The notes under the pieces are model-generated. The model worked only from the letters and a program-made list of their open reading frames with translations. It ran no database searches and had not been told where the DNA came from. 7,713 nucleotides of DNA from Candidatus Uhrbacteria bacterium RIFCSPLOWO2_02_FULL_48_12 (GTDB lineage: Bacteria; Patescibacteriota; Patescibacteriia; GWA2-46-9): assembly GCA_001791425.1 (NCBI GenBank), contig MGEP01000051.1, forward strand, positions 4,176 to 11,888, written 5' to 3'. Shown here piece by piece: positions 1 to 5,370 of this stretch; the first letter of the stretch is position 1, and each line of letters starts with the position of its first letter. Made by a program: the position numbers and the translations under genes.

Positions 1-2433
1 ACTGACATTTGCAACGCCAGTGGCCTGCCAATTAAATGGACTTGTGTTTGACGGCGTTCCGCCGCTTGCCTTAACTTCAAGGGCAAAACATCCATTGGCC
101 GGAATATTGAATACCGAAATAGGAAAACTGCAGCTTTTTTCGCCACTCTTCATGCTACAAAGCGGCGCCGAATCAATATACTGTAAATCTAAACAACCTT
201 GGTCGGCGGCAGGAGCAGCTGTGCTGGTTCTTAATCCAATATCAAATTGCCCCGTCCCACTAGTCGGGTTTGTAAAAGTGAAGGCTCCGGAAAGGCCGGC
301 AAGCCCTGTAATTGGCGCTCGCCAATATCTCTGCCCAAGATTAGCGTTATTAGCGTCTGAAATTGCCCAATGTCCTATGCCAAAAGTGTGATTTGCATCA
401 AAAGCACCCGAGCCGGCATCGGAGTAAGATGGTCCGCCATCGTTATAAGGAACGATGTTACTGCCACTGACCGTCAGGCCGTAATTTGCCGTCGCCGTAC
501 TGATAGGTGTTCCTCCCATCCAAGTTGCCTGAATCTGTATACAGCCGCCTGCCGGAACATCTACGGGAACAGTGTTCCAATGAGCCTCTTTCTGGGTACC
601 CGTAATTGTCGCAATGTCAGCTGTTCTGCTATACGCGAGATCCAGGCAGTTTTGACTTGGACTTAAAGGCGTTTGCGAATATGCAATCTGAATATGCCAA
701 GTGTTACCGGCGCCGGGGGGAACGCTTAATGCAAGGACTCCACCAACACTTTTTATGGCAGAGCCAGCCAGCCAAAATGAACGGTCGTGGTTCGCGATCG
801 TATGCCAATTTCCGAGATAGAATTTGCCCGAAGTATTGGCAACTGATGCGGTGCCCTGATAATAGGTAGGCCCATCGCCAGTGCTATCGTGCGGATACAA
901 TGAGGCTGTCCCGTGTGCTAAAGCATAACTCGCAGTCCTTAACATATGACCAGCGATACAGGCGGGCCCGACAACGTTTACGGGTACGTTAGAAACAGTA
1001 AAACTTTTTTGACTGTTGCTTAGGGCACCAAGATTAACTGTAATCCAATTCACGGTTGGAATGTCGGTACAATTTTGCGTCTGGGAAAGAGTTGCATATT
1101 TGATGACAAATTGAAGCGTATTCCCCGTACCCGGTGCGACATCAATGGCTACTGAAAAATCAAGACTTGTAAAGCTGCGGTTCGTTACCCAATAATAAGG
1201 AGAGACTGTCCCGCCGAAAGGTACGTCGAGAAGGGCTCCGTTATTCAATACCGCTAATGTCGCAACCATAGCGCCGGCACCTTCTTGACCAGATGTATAT
1301 GGCGGAGGCGGTGGCGCCTGTGTTGTCGCGCTCGCACTGATTGATTGGTTAGAGGTATTCCCGGCTGCATCGTAGGATCTAAGACGCATATAGTAGGTAG
1401 TTGAAGGAGAAAGACCAGTAATTGCTTTGGTAAGAACATTGCCTACATCAGTATTTTGATAACCAGAGACGAAGTTGGTAAAAGCATTATCGGTTGCTAC
1501 ATCAAGACGGTAACCAGTGACTGCGACATTGTCGGTAGAAGCCGACCAATTGAGAGTAATTTGGGAGGCGGAGTTAGAGGCAGCAGTAAGACCGGTGGGA
1601 GTGGAGGGAGGGGTGGTGTCAGAAGAAGGAAAATTCGTATAATCCACATCCAGTATTGGTGCTTGGCTTGCCCCAGCTTCGGAGAACGCCACTTGTATTT
1701 TATCTTGGGTAAGTACGGCTATCGGGATATTCAAAAGATCGTGTCCTTCGCGGAGACCGAACGTAGTCACTCCTCCTTTGGCAATAGCGGCAAGACCATT
1801 GGTGTTGAGGGTGAATGTGATGTACGAGCCGGTAACCACGCCGGCCGTCGAAATCCGGTTGCTCAACTCGGTCGTGCCGAATTGACTGTAATCGCCCGCG
1901 ACGAACGAAGAAGACGAACCCGGCGCCGCCGAGACCAACACATACCAATCATTACCGTCATTGGAAGAATCGTTTTTAAGAATAACGAAAAGCTTAACCG
2001 TCGCTCCGGTGACAGTCGCGGTACCGAGAATAATTGAAGTGTCAAACGGAAATAGGGCGCGGCGGATTTCGTAGTTGCCAGCGGCGGCAAAACTGGAAAC
2101 GTTAACATCACGCGCAGTGGCAGTGGTAACAACACTCGTGGCCGCCACGGCGTCATGGACAGCCGTCCACGGGACGCCAGCTTGATAATTTGCAAGAACG
2201 CCGTCGGCTACACTTGCAGCTACTGTAAGATGCGAGCTAGCAATCTGGGCCTGAGCTAGATGAGGAGTAAGAACAAAAGATGGATCAGAGCTAATAAAAG
2301 AAGTAGAATAGACTGCCACCAAAAGCCAGGAAAAATAAGCTACGAACAGACATACAAACCAATGCCAGAACTTATGCTCGGGCCGGGCGTGCCAGCAGCG
2401 GTAAATCAGTAAAAAATCTTTAATTGTCAGCAT
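1..2433 (-). CDS. Exported multidomain surface protein (DNRLRE-like + FN3 + tandem two-Cys repeats), C-terminus cut by window edge
   Basis: An uninterrupted frame of 811 codons runs from the ATG at 2431-2433 to the window edge with no stop, so the protein is longer than seen. Residues 1-21 are a basic N-terminal stretch, and about 22-47 form a strongly hydrophobic segment (a signal anchor or long signal peptide; an AQA at 60-62 could be a cleavage site). About 65-268 resemble a DNRLRE/CBM-type beta-sandwich (EIRRALFPFD at 122-131, ATVKLFV at 144-150). About 272-373 are a clear fibronectin type III domain (PPSTPTGLTA, LNWSAS, GLSPSTTYYMRLRSYDAAGN), followed by a five-proline linker. From about 400 onward come three related modules of about 140-150 residues with paired cysteines (455/492, 596/631, 747/782). 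Known of these folds: they occur in secreted or cell-surface proteins that bind carbohydrate or mediate adhesion. The role here is inferred. The start is set by the promoter at 2465-2493. No SD motif precedes it. Confidence 0.88.
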   Translation of the reverse strand, partial: MLTIKDFLLIYRCWHARPEHKFWHWFVCLFVAYFSWLLVAVYSTSFISSDPSFVLTPHLAQAQIASSHLTVAASVADGVLANYQAGVPWTAVHDAVAATSVVTTATARDVNVSSFAAAGNYEIRRALFPFDTSIILGTATVTGATVKLFVILKNDSSNDGNDWYVLVSAAPGSSSSFVAGDYSQFGTTELSNRISTAGVVTGSYITFTLNTNGLAAIAKGGVTTFGLREGHDLLNIPIAVLTQDKIQVAFSEAGASQAPILDVDYTNFPSSDTTPPSTPTGLTAASNSASQITLNWSASTDNVAVTGYRLDVATDNAFTNFVSGYQNTDVGNVLTKAITGLSPSTTYYMRLRSYDAAGNTSNQSISASATTQAPPPPPYTSGQEGAGAMVATLAVLNNGALLDVPFGGTVSPYYWVTNRSFTSLDFSVAIDVAPGTGNTLQFVIKYATLSQTQNCTDIPTVNWITVNLGALSNSQKSFTVSNVPVNVVGPACIAGHMLRTASYALAHGTASLYPHDSTGDGPTYYQGTASVANTSGKFYLGNWHTIANHDRSFWLAGSAIKSVGGVLALSVPPGAGNTWHIQIAYSQTPLSPSQNCLDLAYSRTADIATITGTQKEAHWNTVPVDVPAGGCIQIQATWMGGTPISTATANYGLTVSGSNIVPYNDGGPSYSDAGSGAFDANHTFGIGHWAISDANNANLGQRYWRAPITGLAGLSGAFTFTNPTSGTGQFDIGLRTSTAAPAADQGCLDLQYIDSAPLCSMKSGEKSCSFPISVFNIPANGCFALEVKASGGTPSNTSPFNWQATGVANVS

Positions 2434-2464
2434 AGAAGAGTTTGATTTTTGTGTTATTGCTTTG

Positions 2465-2493
2465 ATTCTACCACAAAACGACTAAAAAATCAA
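2465..2493 (-). promoter_or_regulatory. Sigma70-type promoter of the surface-protein gene
   Basis: Read on the minus strand, TTGATT (2488-2493) is followed by exactly 17 nt and TAGAAT (2465-2470). Transcription would begin near 2458, leaving a leader of about 25 nt before the ATG at 2433. It lies just downstream of the terminator at 2508-2530, so the surface gene appears to be a separate transcription unit. Confidence 0.7.
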
Positions 2494-2507
2494 GTTTTTA
2501 CAAACAC

Positions 2508-2530
2508 AAAAAATGGGGCCTCGGGCCCCA
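2508..2530 (-). terminator. Rho-independent terminator
   Basis: On the minus strand a perfect stem TGGGGCC-CGA-GGCCCCA (7 bp, extendable by one A-T pair) is followed by six T residues. It ends the transcript coming from the small coiled-coil gene at 2667-2897, possibly with clpP read-through, and insulates the surface-protein promoter just beyond. Its core GCC-CGA-GGC is the same as in one arm of the 30-nt double-hairpin repeats at 3788 and 7379. Confidence 0.88.
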
Positions 2531-2553
2531 TCTCTCAATCAATGGTATGAACC

Positions 2554-2610
2554 TCAGGGCAAGCCCTGAACCCCGCTTGAAAGCGGTAACCCACGCGGCA
2601 AGCCACGGGG
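2554..2610 (-). other. Cluster of three small hairpins in the 3' region of the coiled-coil gene transcript
   Basis: Three stem-loops follow one another within 57 nt. In minus-strand RNA order they are: CGUGG-CUUG-CCGCG (2594-2607, one G-U pair, extendable by CCC/GGG to 2590-2610 around a bulged U); CCGCU-UUCA-AGCGG (2573-2586); and UCAGGG-CUUG-CCCUGA (2554-2569). Two of the three loops are CUUG, a known stable RNA tetraloop. The block lies between the stop codon at 2667 and the terminator at 2508-2530, so it would be transcribed as a structured 3' untranslated region. It may be a repeat family, mRNA-stabilising structure or a small RNA; the sequence alone does not decide. Confidence 0.55.
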
Positions 2611-2666
2611 TTATATAACGATTAATTAAACTTTTACCAACTTTTCCAGTTTTTCTTTAGCCAAAA

Positions 2667-2897
2667 TCAAGCTTTCGCTACTTTCTCTAACGCTTCAACT
2701 CGTTTCTCAAGAGCCACGAGCTCAAAGCGATAGGCAACGTTATCGAGCCGAAGTTCAATACGTTCCTGCCCTTGTTTCAAATCATCTATATCTTTCTCAA
2801 CCTTCTCAAATCCTTGTTTCATATCTTTCTCAACCTTCTCAAATCCCTTTTTTACCATAACAGCTAAACCATCAATTGTTACGTGGTTGTTTTCCAT
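2667..2897 (-). CDS. Small coiled-coil protein of unknown function with an 11-residue tandem repeat
   Basis: A 76-residue, highly charged, almost entirely helical protein with no signal peptide or membrane segment. Residues 17-27 and 28-38 are near-identical copies of an 11-residue unit (K/Q-GFEKVEKD-M/I-x), and later segments (ERIELRLDNV, LEKRVEALEKV) keep a coiled-coil pattern of hydrophobic residues. I do not recognise a named family; short proteins of this style are common in Patescibacteria and probably oligomerise, which is inference. The ATG at 2895-2897 sits about 31 nt downstream of a good promoter (2936-2964), but no SD is present. The stop is TGA. A further 15 coiled-coil-like codons lie just after it in the -1 frame, so a frameshifted C-terminus is possible. 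Confidence 0.75.
   Translation of the reverse strand: MENNHVTIDGLAVMVKKGFEKVEKDMKQGFEKVEKDIDDLKQGQERIELRLDNVAYRFELVALEKRVEALEKVAKA
2788..2846. repeat. 26-bp perfect direct repeat, period 33 bp, inside the coiled-coil gene
   Basis: Positions 2788-2813 and 2821-2846 are identical over 26 bases, with a 33-bp period. The period is 11 codons, so each copy adds one hendecad (GFEKVEKD core) without breaking the frame. The identity at DNA level, including third codon positions, suggests a recent duplication and potential for length variation by slippage. Confidence 0.85.
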
Positions 2898-2935
2898 ATT
2901 TGCTTAAGCTTATACCTATTTTATTAACAATTCAG

Positions 2936-2964
2936 AGTATAACACCAATTATTAGACGACACAA
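2936..2964 (-). promoter_or_regulatory. Sigma70-type promoter of the small coiled-coil gene
   Basis: On the minus strand TTGTGT (2959-2964), a 17-nt spacer and TATACT (2936-2941) precede the ATG at 2897, giving a predicted leader of about 31 nt. It lies in the 92-nt gap after clpP, so the small gene can be transcribed independently. No terminator hairpin is evident between clpP and this promoter. Confidence 0.65.
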
Positions 2965-2989
2965 ACAAATCAGCTAGTTAGCTTAATTA

Positions 2990-3574
2990 CTATGGGGTTG
3001 AGGTTATGATTTTGTCAACAATTCCGTATTTCTGCGCTTCTTCTGCAGTCATGAAATAATCGCGATCCGTGTTTTTTTCAACTTTAGCGACCGACTGCTT
3101 GGTGTGGTGAGCAAGAATTTTGTTTAAACGATCACGGATGCGCAAAATATGCTCGGCGCGAATTTTTATATCCGTGGCCTGCCCTTCAGCCTCGCCCATC
3201 ACCTGATGAATCATGACCTCGGCGTTTGGCAGAATAAAACGTTTGCCGCGCGTGCCCGCGGCGAGGAGCACCGCCCCCATACTGCCAGCCAAACCAATAC
3301 AAATAGTTGACACATCGGCTTTGACATACTGAATCGTATCATAAATAGCCATGCCTGAAGTAACCGAACCGCCCGGCGTATTGACGTAAAGCTTGATGTC
3401 TTTCTTGGAGCCGTCAGAATCTAAAAATAAAAGCTGGGCAATGACGGTATTAGCCACATGGTCGTCAATCACATCGCCCAAAAAAATAATGCGCTCTTTA
3501 AGCAGGCGCGAGTAAATATCATAGGCGCGCTCGCCATAGGTTGATTTTTCAATAACTGTGGGAATGAGGACCAT
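2990..3574 (-). CDS. clpP: ATP-dependent Clp protease proteolytic subunit ClpP
   Basis: Peptidase family S14 serine protease; ClpP assembles into a barrel that degrades unfolded proteins fed by ClpX or ClpC ATPases in the cytoplasm. Counting from the ATG at 3574 (194 residues, a normal family length), the catalytic triad is Ser98 (GLAGSMGA), His123 (VMIHQ) and Asp172 (TDRDYFMTA). The N-terminus MVLIPTVIEK and the handle-region motif GQATDIKIRAEHIL are typical. The Pro usually following MIHQ is Val here. An ATG seven codons upstream (3595) is in frame, but it overlaps the promoter (3584-3612) and adds non-conserved residues, so 3574 is preferred. The predicted transcript starts only about 3 nt before this ATG, so the mRNA is probably leaderless. 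The stop is TAG at 2990-2992. Confidence 0.96.
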   Translation of the reverse strand: MVLIPTVIEKSTYGERAYDIYSRLLKERIIFLGDVIDDHVANTVIAQLLFLDSDGSKKDIKLYVNTPGGSVTSGMAIYDTIQYVKADVSTICIGLAGSMGAVLLAAGTRGKRFILPNAEVMIHQVMGEAEGQATDIKIRAEHILRIRDRLNKILAHHTKQSVAKVEKNTDRDYFMTAEEAQKYGIVDKIITSTP

Positions 3575-3583
3575 AATGCAAAT

Positions 3584-3612
3584 ATAATAGCGCAAACAAT
3601 GACTAATGTCAA
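3584..3612 (-). promoter_or_regulatory. Consensus sigma70-type promoter of clpP, leaderless
   Basis: On the minus strand a perfect -35 TTGACA (3607-3612) is followed by 17 nt and TATTAT (3584-3589). The expected transcription start is close to 3577, directly before the ATG at 3574. The -35 box is part of one of the AATGAC/TGTCAAA words that recur through this gap. Confidence 0.78.
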
Positions 3613-3631
3613 AATCCTAATGACAAATCAA

Positions 3632-3733
3632 CCTCGTTAGAAGTGGGCAAAGCAAGATTTATGCATAAAATATCTTTAAATGAATCAAAAAAACTTATCG
3701 TTGATAAAGATGTCCTGTACACTTCTAACGGGG
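3632..3733. mobile_element. MITE-like 102-bp element with 14-bp terminal inverted repeats and 4-bp flanking duplication
   Basis: The ends CCTCGTTAGAAGTG (3632-3645) and CACTTCTAACGGGG (3720-3733) are inverted repeats matching at 13 of 14 positions. Immediately outside both ends stands TCAA (3628-3631 and 3734-3737), which would fit a 4-bp target-site duplication. The interior is A/T-rich, includes a 12-bp palindrome TTTATGCATAAA (3658-3669) and encodes no transposase. This is the structure of a non-autonomous miniature inverted-repeat element. A 4-bp duplication can also arise by chance, and no second copy is visible in this window. Confidence 0.5.
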
Positions 3734-3787
3734 TCAATGACCAAATGACTTAATGACAAAATTTTGATATTAAAACATTGGGGCATT

Positions 3788-3817
3788 TGCGCCCAAGGCG
3801 CATCTGCCTCGGGCATG
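3788..3817. repeat. 30-nt double-hairpin repeat, copy 1
   Basis: Two adjacent 15-nt stem-loops: TGCGCC-CAA-GGCGCA (3788-3802, 6-bp perfect stem) and TCTGCC-TCG-GGCATG (3803-3817, 4 good inner pairs, one mismatch, one outer G-T). The whole can instead fold as one long hairpin, GCCCAAGGC (3791-3799) with GCCTCGGGC (3806-3814), which is fully paired, with one G-U, only in minus-strand RNA. It lies 42 nt downstream of the DHH phosphoesterase stop, so it could stabilise or end the infB-rbfA-nrnA transcript. It has no clean T-tract, so I do not call it a terminator. Copy 2 is at 7379-7408. Confidence 0.7.
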
Positions 3818-3858
3818 ACATTTGGTATTTGGGCTTAGACATTTGACATTTCATAAAA

Positions 3859-4833
3859 TTATTCTATCTGCCAACCACCGCGTTCGGAGTGCGCCAATCG
3901 GCCTGACACGGTAAACCCGGCCGCTTTCTTGTGGCCGCCGCCGCCCAGCCAAGCAGCAAGCTTAGATACGTCTATATTATCTTTGGTGGTGCGCAGACTG
4001 CCCTTAATTTGATGGTCAGGTAATTCGGTCAAGACCATGGTAGCGTTGACATCGGCCAAGGAACTTAAAAAATTCGCCAAGCCGTCAAGCGCCTCGTCGC
4101 TTAGTCCATGACGGGCAAAATCCTCCTGAAGAATTACAGTTGCCACAATGCCCCAGCGTTCATTGCGCTGTAAACGTGAAAAAATTAAACCCCATAACTG
4201 CAGGGCCCCAAGGGGCTGATGACGATAAAGCCCGCGCCAGACTTGACGCGTCTCGGCCCCCCGCGCGTAACATTCCGCGGCAATGGTTAAGGCGCGAATG
4301 GTCGTGCCGGCATTGGAAAAATTATCAGTATCGGCAATGATACCGACAAGAATGGCGGTGGCAATGTTCGCGCTAATAGTCCAGCCGCCCAATTTCAAAA
4401 GATCATAAACAAGCACGGCGGTCGCCGACGCCGTGGCATCAATTAAATTAATCGTGCCAAATGGCTCATGGATGTGATGATGGTCAATATTTAAAAGCTG
4501 ACCGCCATTTTCCATGTATCCTTCAAGTTCTAATTGAATGCCAGTGCGATAGATGCTCCCAGCGTCAGTCACCACCACCAAATCGTGGTCAGTCAATTCT
4601 ATTTTACTGATATCATTATGAATCTCCCGACCGTTCAGCAAAAATGTTAAAAAAGTCGGTATTGGTGAAACGCAAAAAATCGTTGACTTGACTTTGTCTT
4701 GCTCAAGAGCAAATATGAGCGCCATAGCTGAACCCAAGGCATCCGCGTCAACGCTTTGCAAAAGAATAAAGATTGGATTTTTGGCTGGCTGCAATATATC
4801 CAAGGCCCCGCGATAGTGAGAAAATGCTGTCAT
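3859..4833 (-). CDS. nrnA: DHH/DHHA1 family phosphoesterase, NrnA-like oligoribonuclease
   Basis: A 324-residue protein of the usual NrnA/RecJ-like length. Family members hydrolyse short RNA oligonucleotides (nanoRNA) and pAp or cyclic-dinucleotide products with Mn2+ in the cytoplasm. Visible motifs: motif I as DADALGS (29-35), Asp90 in VVVTDAGS, the signature DHH at 117-119 in NIDHHH, Asp168 in IIADTDNF, and the DHHA1 substrate-binding loop GGGGHKKAAGF (297-307). Motif I departs from the common HxxPDGDAxGS: the His position is Leu25, Pro is Val28 and Gly is Ala30, so metal binding may differ. It follows rbfA by 50 nt in the same direction, the common infB-rbfA-nrnA order. A TATAAA at 4842-4847 lies so close to the ATG that a separate, weak, leaderless transcript is possible. 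Which substrate is preferred is not decided by sequence. Confidence 0.9.
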   Translation of the reverse strand: MTAFSHYRGALDILQPAKNPIFILLQSVDADALGSAMALIFALEQDKVKSTIFCVSPIPTFLTFLLNGREIHNDISKIELTDHDLVVVTDAGSIYRTGIQLELEGYMENGGQLLNIDHHHIHEPFGTINLIDATASATAVLVYDLLKLGGWTISANIATAILVGIIADTDNFSNAGTTIRALTIAAECYARGAETRQVWRGLYRHQPLGALQLWGLIFSRLQRNERWGIVATVILQEDFARHGLSDEALDGLANFLSSLADVNATMVLTELPDHQIKGSLRTTKDNIDVSKLAAWLGGGGHKKAAGFTVSGRLAHSERGGWQIE

Positions 4834-4883
4834 GATTGAACTTTATAATGAAAACTGCCCATGGTTGGCTGAACCGCGCAACT

Positions 4884-5225
4884 TCACTTTATGTCCTGAA
4901 GAGAGTCTAGCAAATGCTCCACGTTAGATGCCTGGACTTCTGCTTGGTCAATGGCAAAAATAAGATTGGGCACCGCATGCGTTTCCATGTCGCGGTACAA
5001 CAAACGGCGTATCTCCGGGGCGGCTTTACGGAGACCCTCCAGAATACTACCTCTGGTGTTTTCTGGCAAGACGCTAATATACACCTTGGCCTCGCGCAAG
5101 TCGGGGGCGGCGGCCACACGGGTAATGGTTACCAGCACCCCGGGTGAAGTTTCAAAATTGGAAAGCAGAAATCGACCAATTTGTTCCCGCAAAAGCGAAT
5201 TAACCTGCTCTGTGCGTCGAGACAT
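4884..5225 (-). CDS. rbfA: 30S ribosome-binding factor A (RbfA)
   Basis: RbfA is a small KH-fold protein that binds the 30S subunit and helps mature the 16S rRNA 5' end, notably during cold adaptation. The protein shows the typical start SRRTEQVNSLLREQIG, the core strand VTITRVAAAPDLREAKVYIS, and the C-terminal LRKAAPEIRRLLYRD, VPNLIFAID and HLLDSL. From the ATG at 5225 it is 113 residues, normal for the family. A frame-compatible ATG at 5249 would add eight residues (MNLEFSIV) not expected in RbfA, so I prefer 5225; no SD discriminates between them. The stop is TGA, which argues for the standard bacterial code. It lies 145 nt after infB, an unusually wide gap filled by an inverted repeat, and 50 nt before the nrnA-like gene. 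Confidence 0.95.
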   Translation of the reverse strand: MSRRTEQVNSLLREQIGRFLLSNFETSPGVLVTITRVAAAPDLREAKVYISVLPENTRGSILEGLRKAAPEIRRLLYRDMETHAVPNLIFAIDQAEVQASNVEHLLDSLQDIK

Positions 5226-5261
5226 AACAATTGAAAACTCTAAATTCAAATATCTAATTTC

Positions 5262-5355
5262 ATACGAAAATACGAAATGAATACGAATACGAAATACGAC
5301 CGACCACTAGAATGAATAATTTTCGTACCTTTCGTATTGTTTCGTACTTTCGTAA
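5262..5355. repeat. TACGAAA / TTTCGTA imperfect inverted repeat between infB and rbfA
   Basis: The left arm carries five TACGA words (starting at 5263, 5271, 5282, 5288 and 5295). The right arm carries four TCGTA words (5323, 5332, 5342, 5350). Aligning the left arm with the reverse complement of the right arm gives near-continuous matching over about 37 bases, with spacings of 8, 11 and 8, 10 nt for the outer words. The central loop is about 20 nt. In the infB-rbfA transcript this would form a long irregular hairpin just after the infB stop at 5371. It may slow exonucleases, reduce read-through into rbfA, or be a relic of a repeat element. No T-tract follows it. Confidence 0.75.
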
Positions 5356-5370
5356 CTATATTTCATTATT

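Larger units (their letters stand above)
3598..3852. repeat. Intergenic array of degenerate AATGAC / CAAATGWC words in inverted arrangement
   Basis: The gap between clpP and the DHH phosphoesterase gene is rich in one short word. On the plus strand AATGAC occurs at 3598, 3619, 3736, 3744 and 3752. In the opposite orientation GACATTTG or GACATTT occurs at 3817, 3838 and 3845. The words on the left point right and those on the right point left, around the GC-rich double hairpin at 3788-3817. A 102-bp element with its own inverted ends (3632-3733) lies within the left half. I see no real gene in this gap: the best frame (3661-3753, 30 codons) has no SD and matches nothing I recognise. Confidence 0.55.

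Noticed and set aside
20..2037. Several plus-strand open frames (for example 20-391, 370-666, 606-869 and 1456-2037) opposite the surface gene
   Set aside because: They lie antisense to a continuous 811-codon minus-strand frame with clear FN3 motifs; their translations are low-complexity and show no domain.
3575..3595. Seven-residue N-terminal extension of ClpP from the ATG at 3595
   Set aside because: That start lies at the clpP promoter, within its spacer, and the residues are not typical of ClpP; the ATG at 3574 fits family starts.
3661..3753. 30-codon plus-strand frame within and beyond the MITE-like element
   Set aside because: No SD, no clear promoter, crosses the element's right end, and too short to support as a gene.
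3778..3817. Terminator for the infB-rbfA-nrnA transcript
   Set aside because: The hairpin is followed on the minus strand by CCCC and mixed sequence, not a T-tract; a weaker alternative stem leads only into TGTTTTAAT.
2667..4886. Reassigned UGA codon (genetic code 25) as in some CPR lineages
   Set aside because: TGA ends rbfA and the small coiled-coil gene at sensible lengths and does not occur in-frame inside the identified genes.
5226..5249. Eight-residue N-terminal extension of RbfA from the ATG at 5249
   Set aside because: The added residues are not typical; RbfA proteins begin near the SRRTEQV motif, so the ATG at 5225 is preferred.
5262..5355. Possible CRISPR array from the repeated TACGAAA words
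   Set aside because: Units are only 5-8 bases, spacing is 6-11 bases, and the arms are inverted; there are no spacers of CRISPR length and no cas genes.
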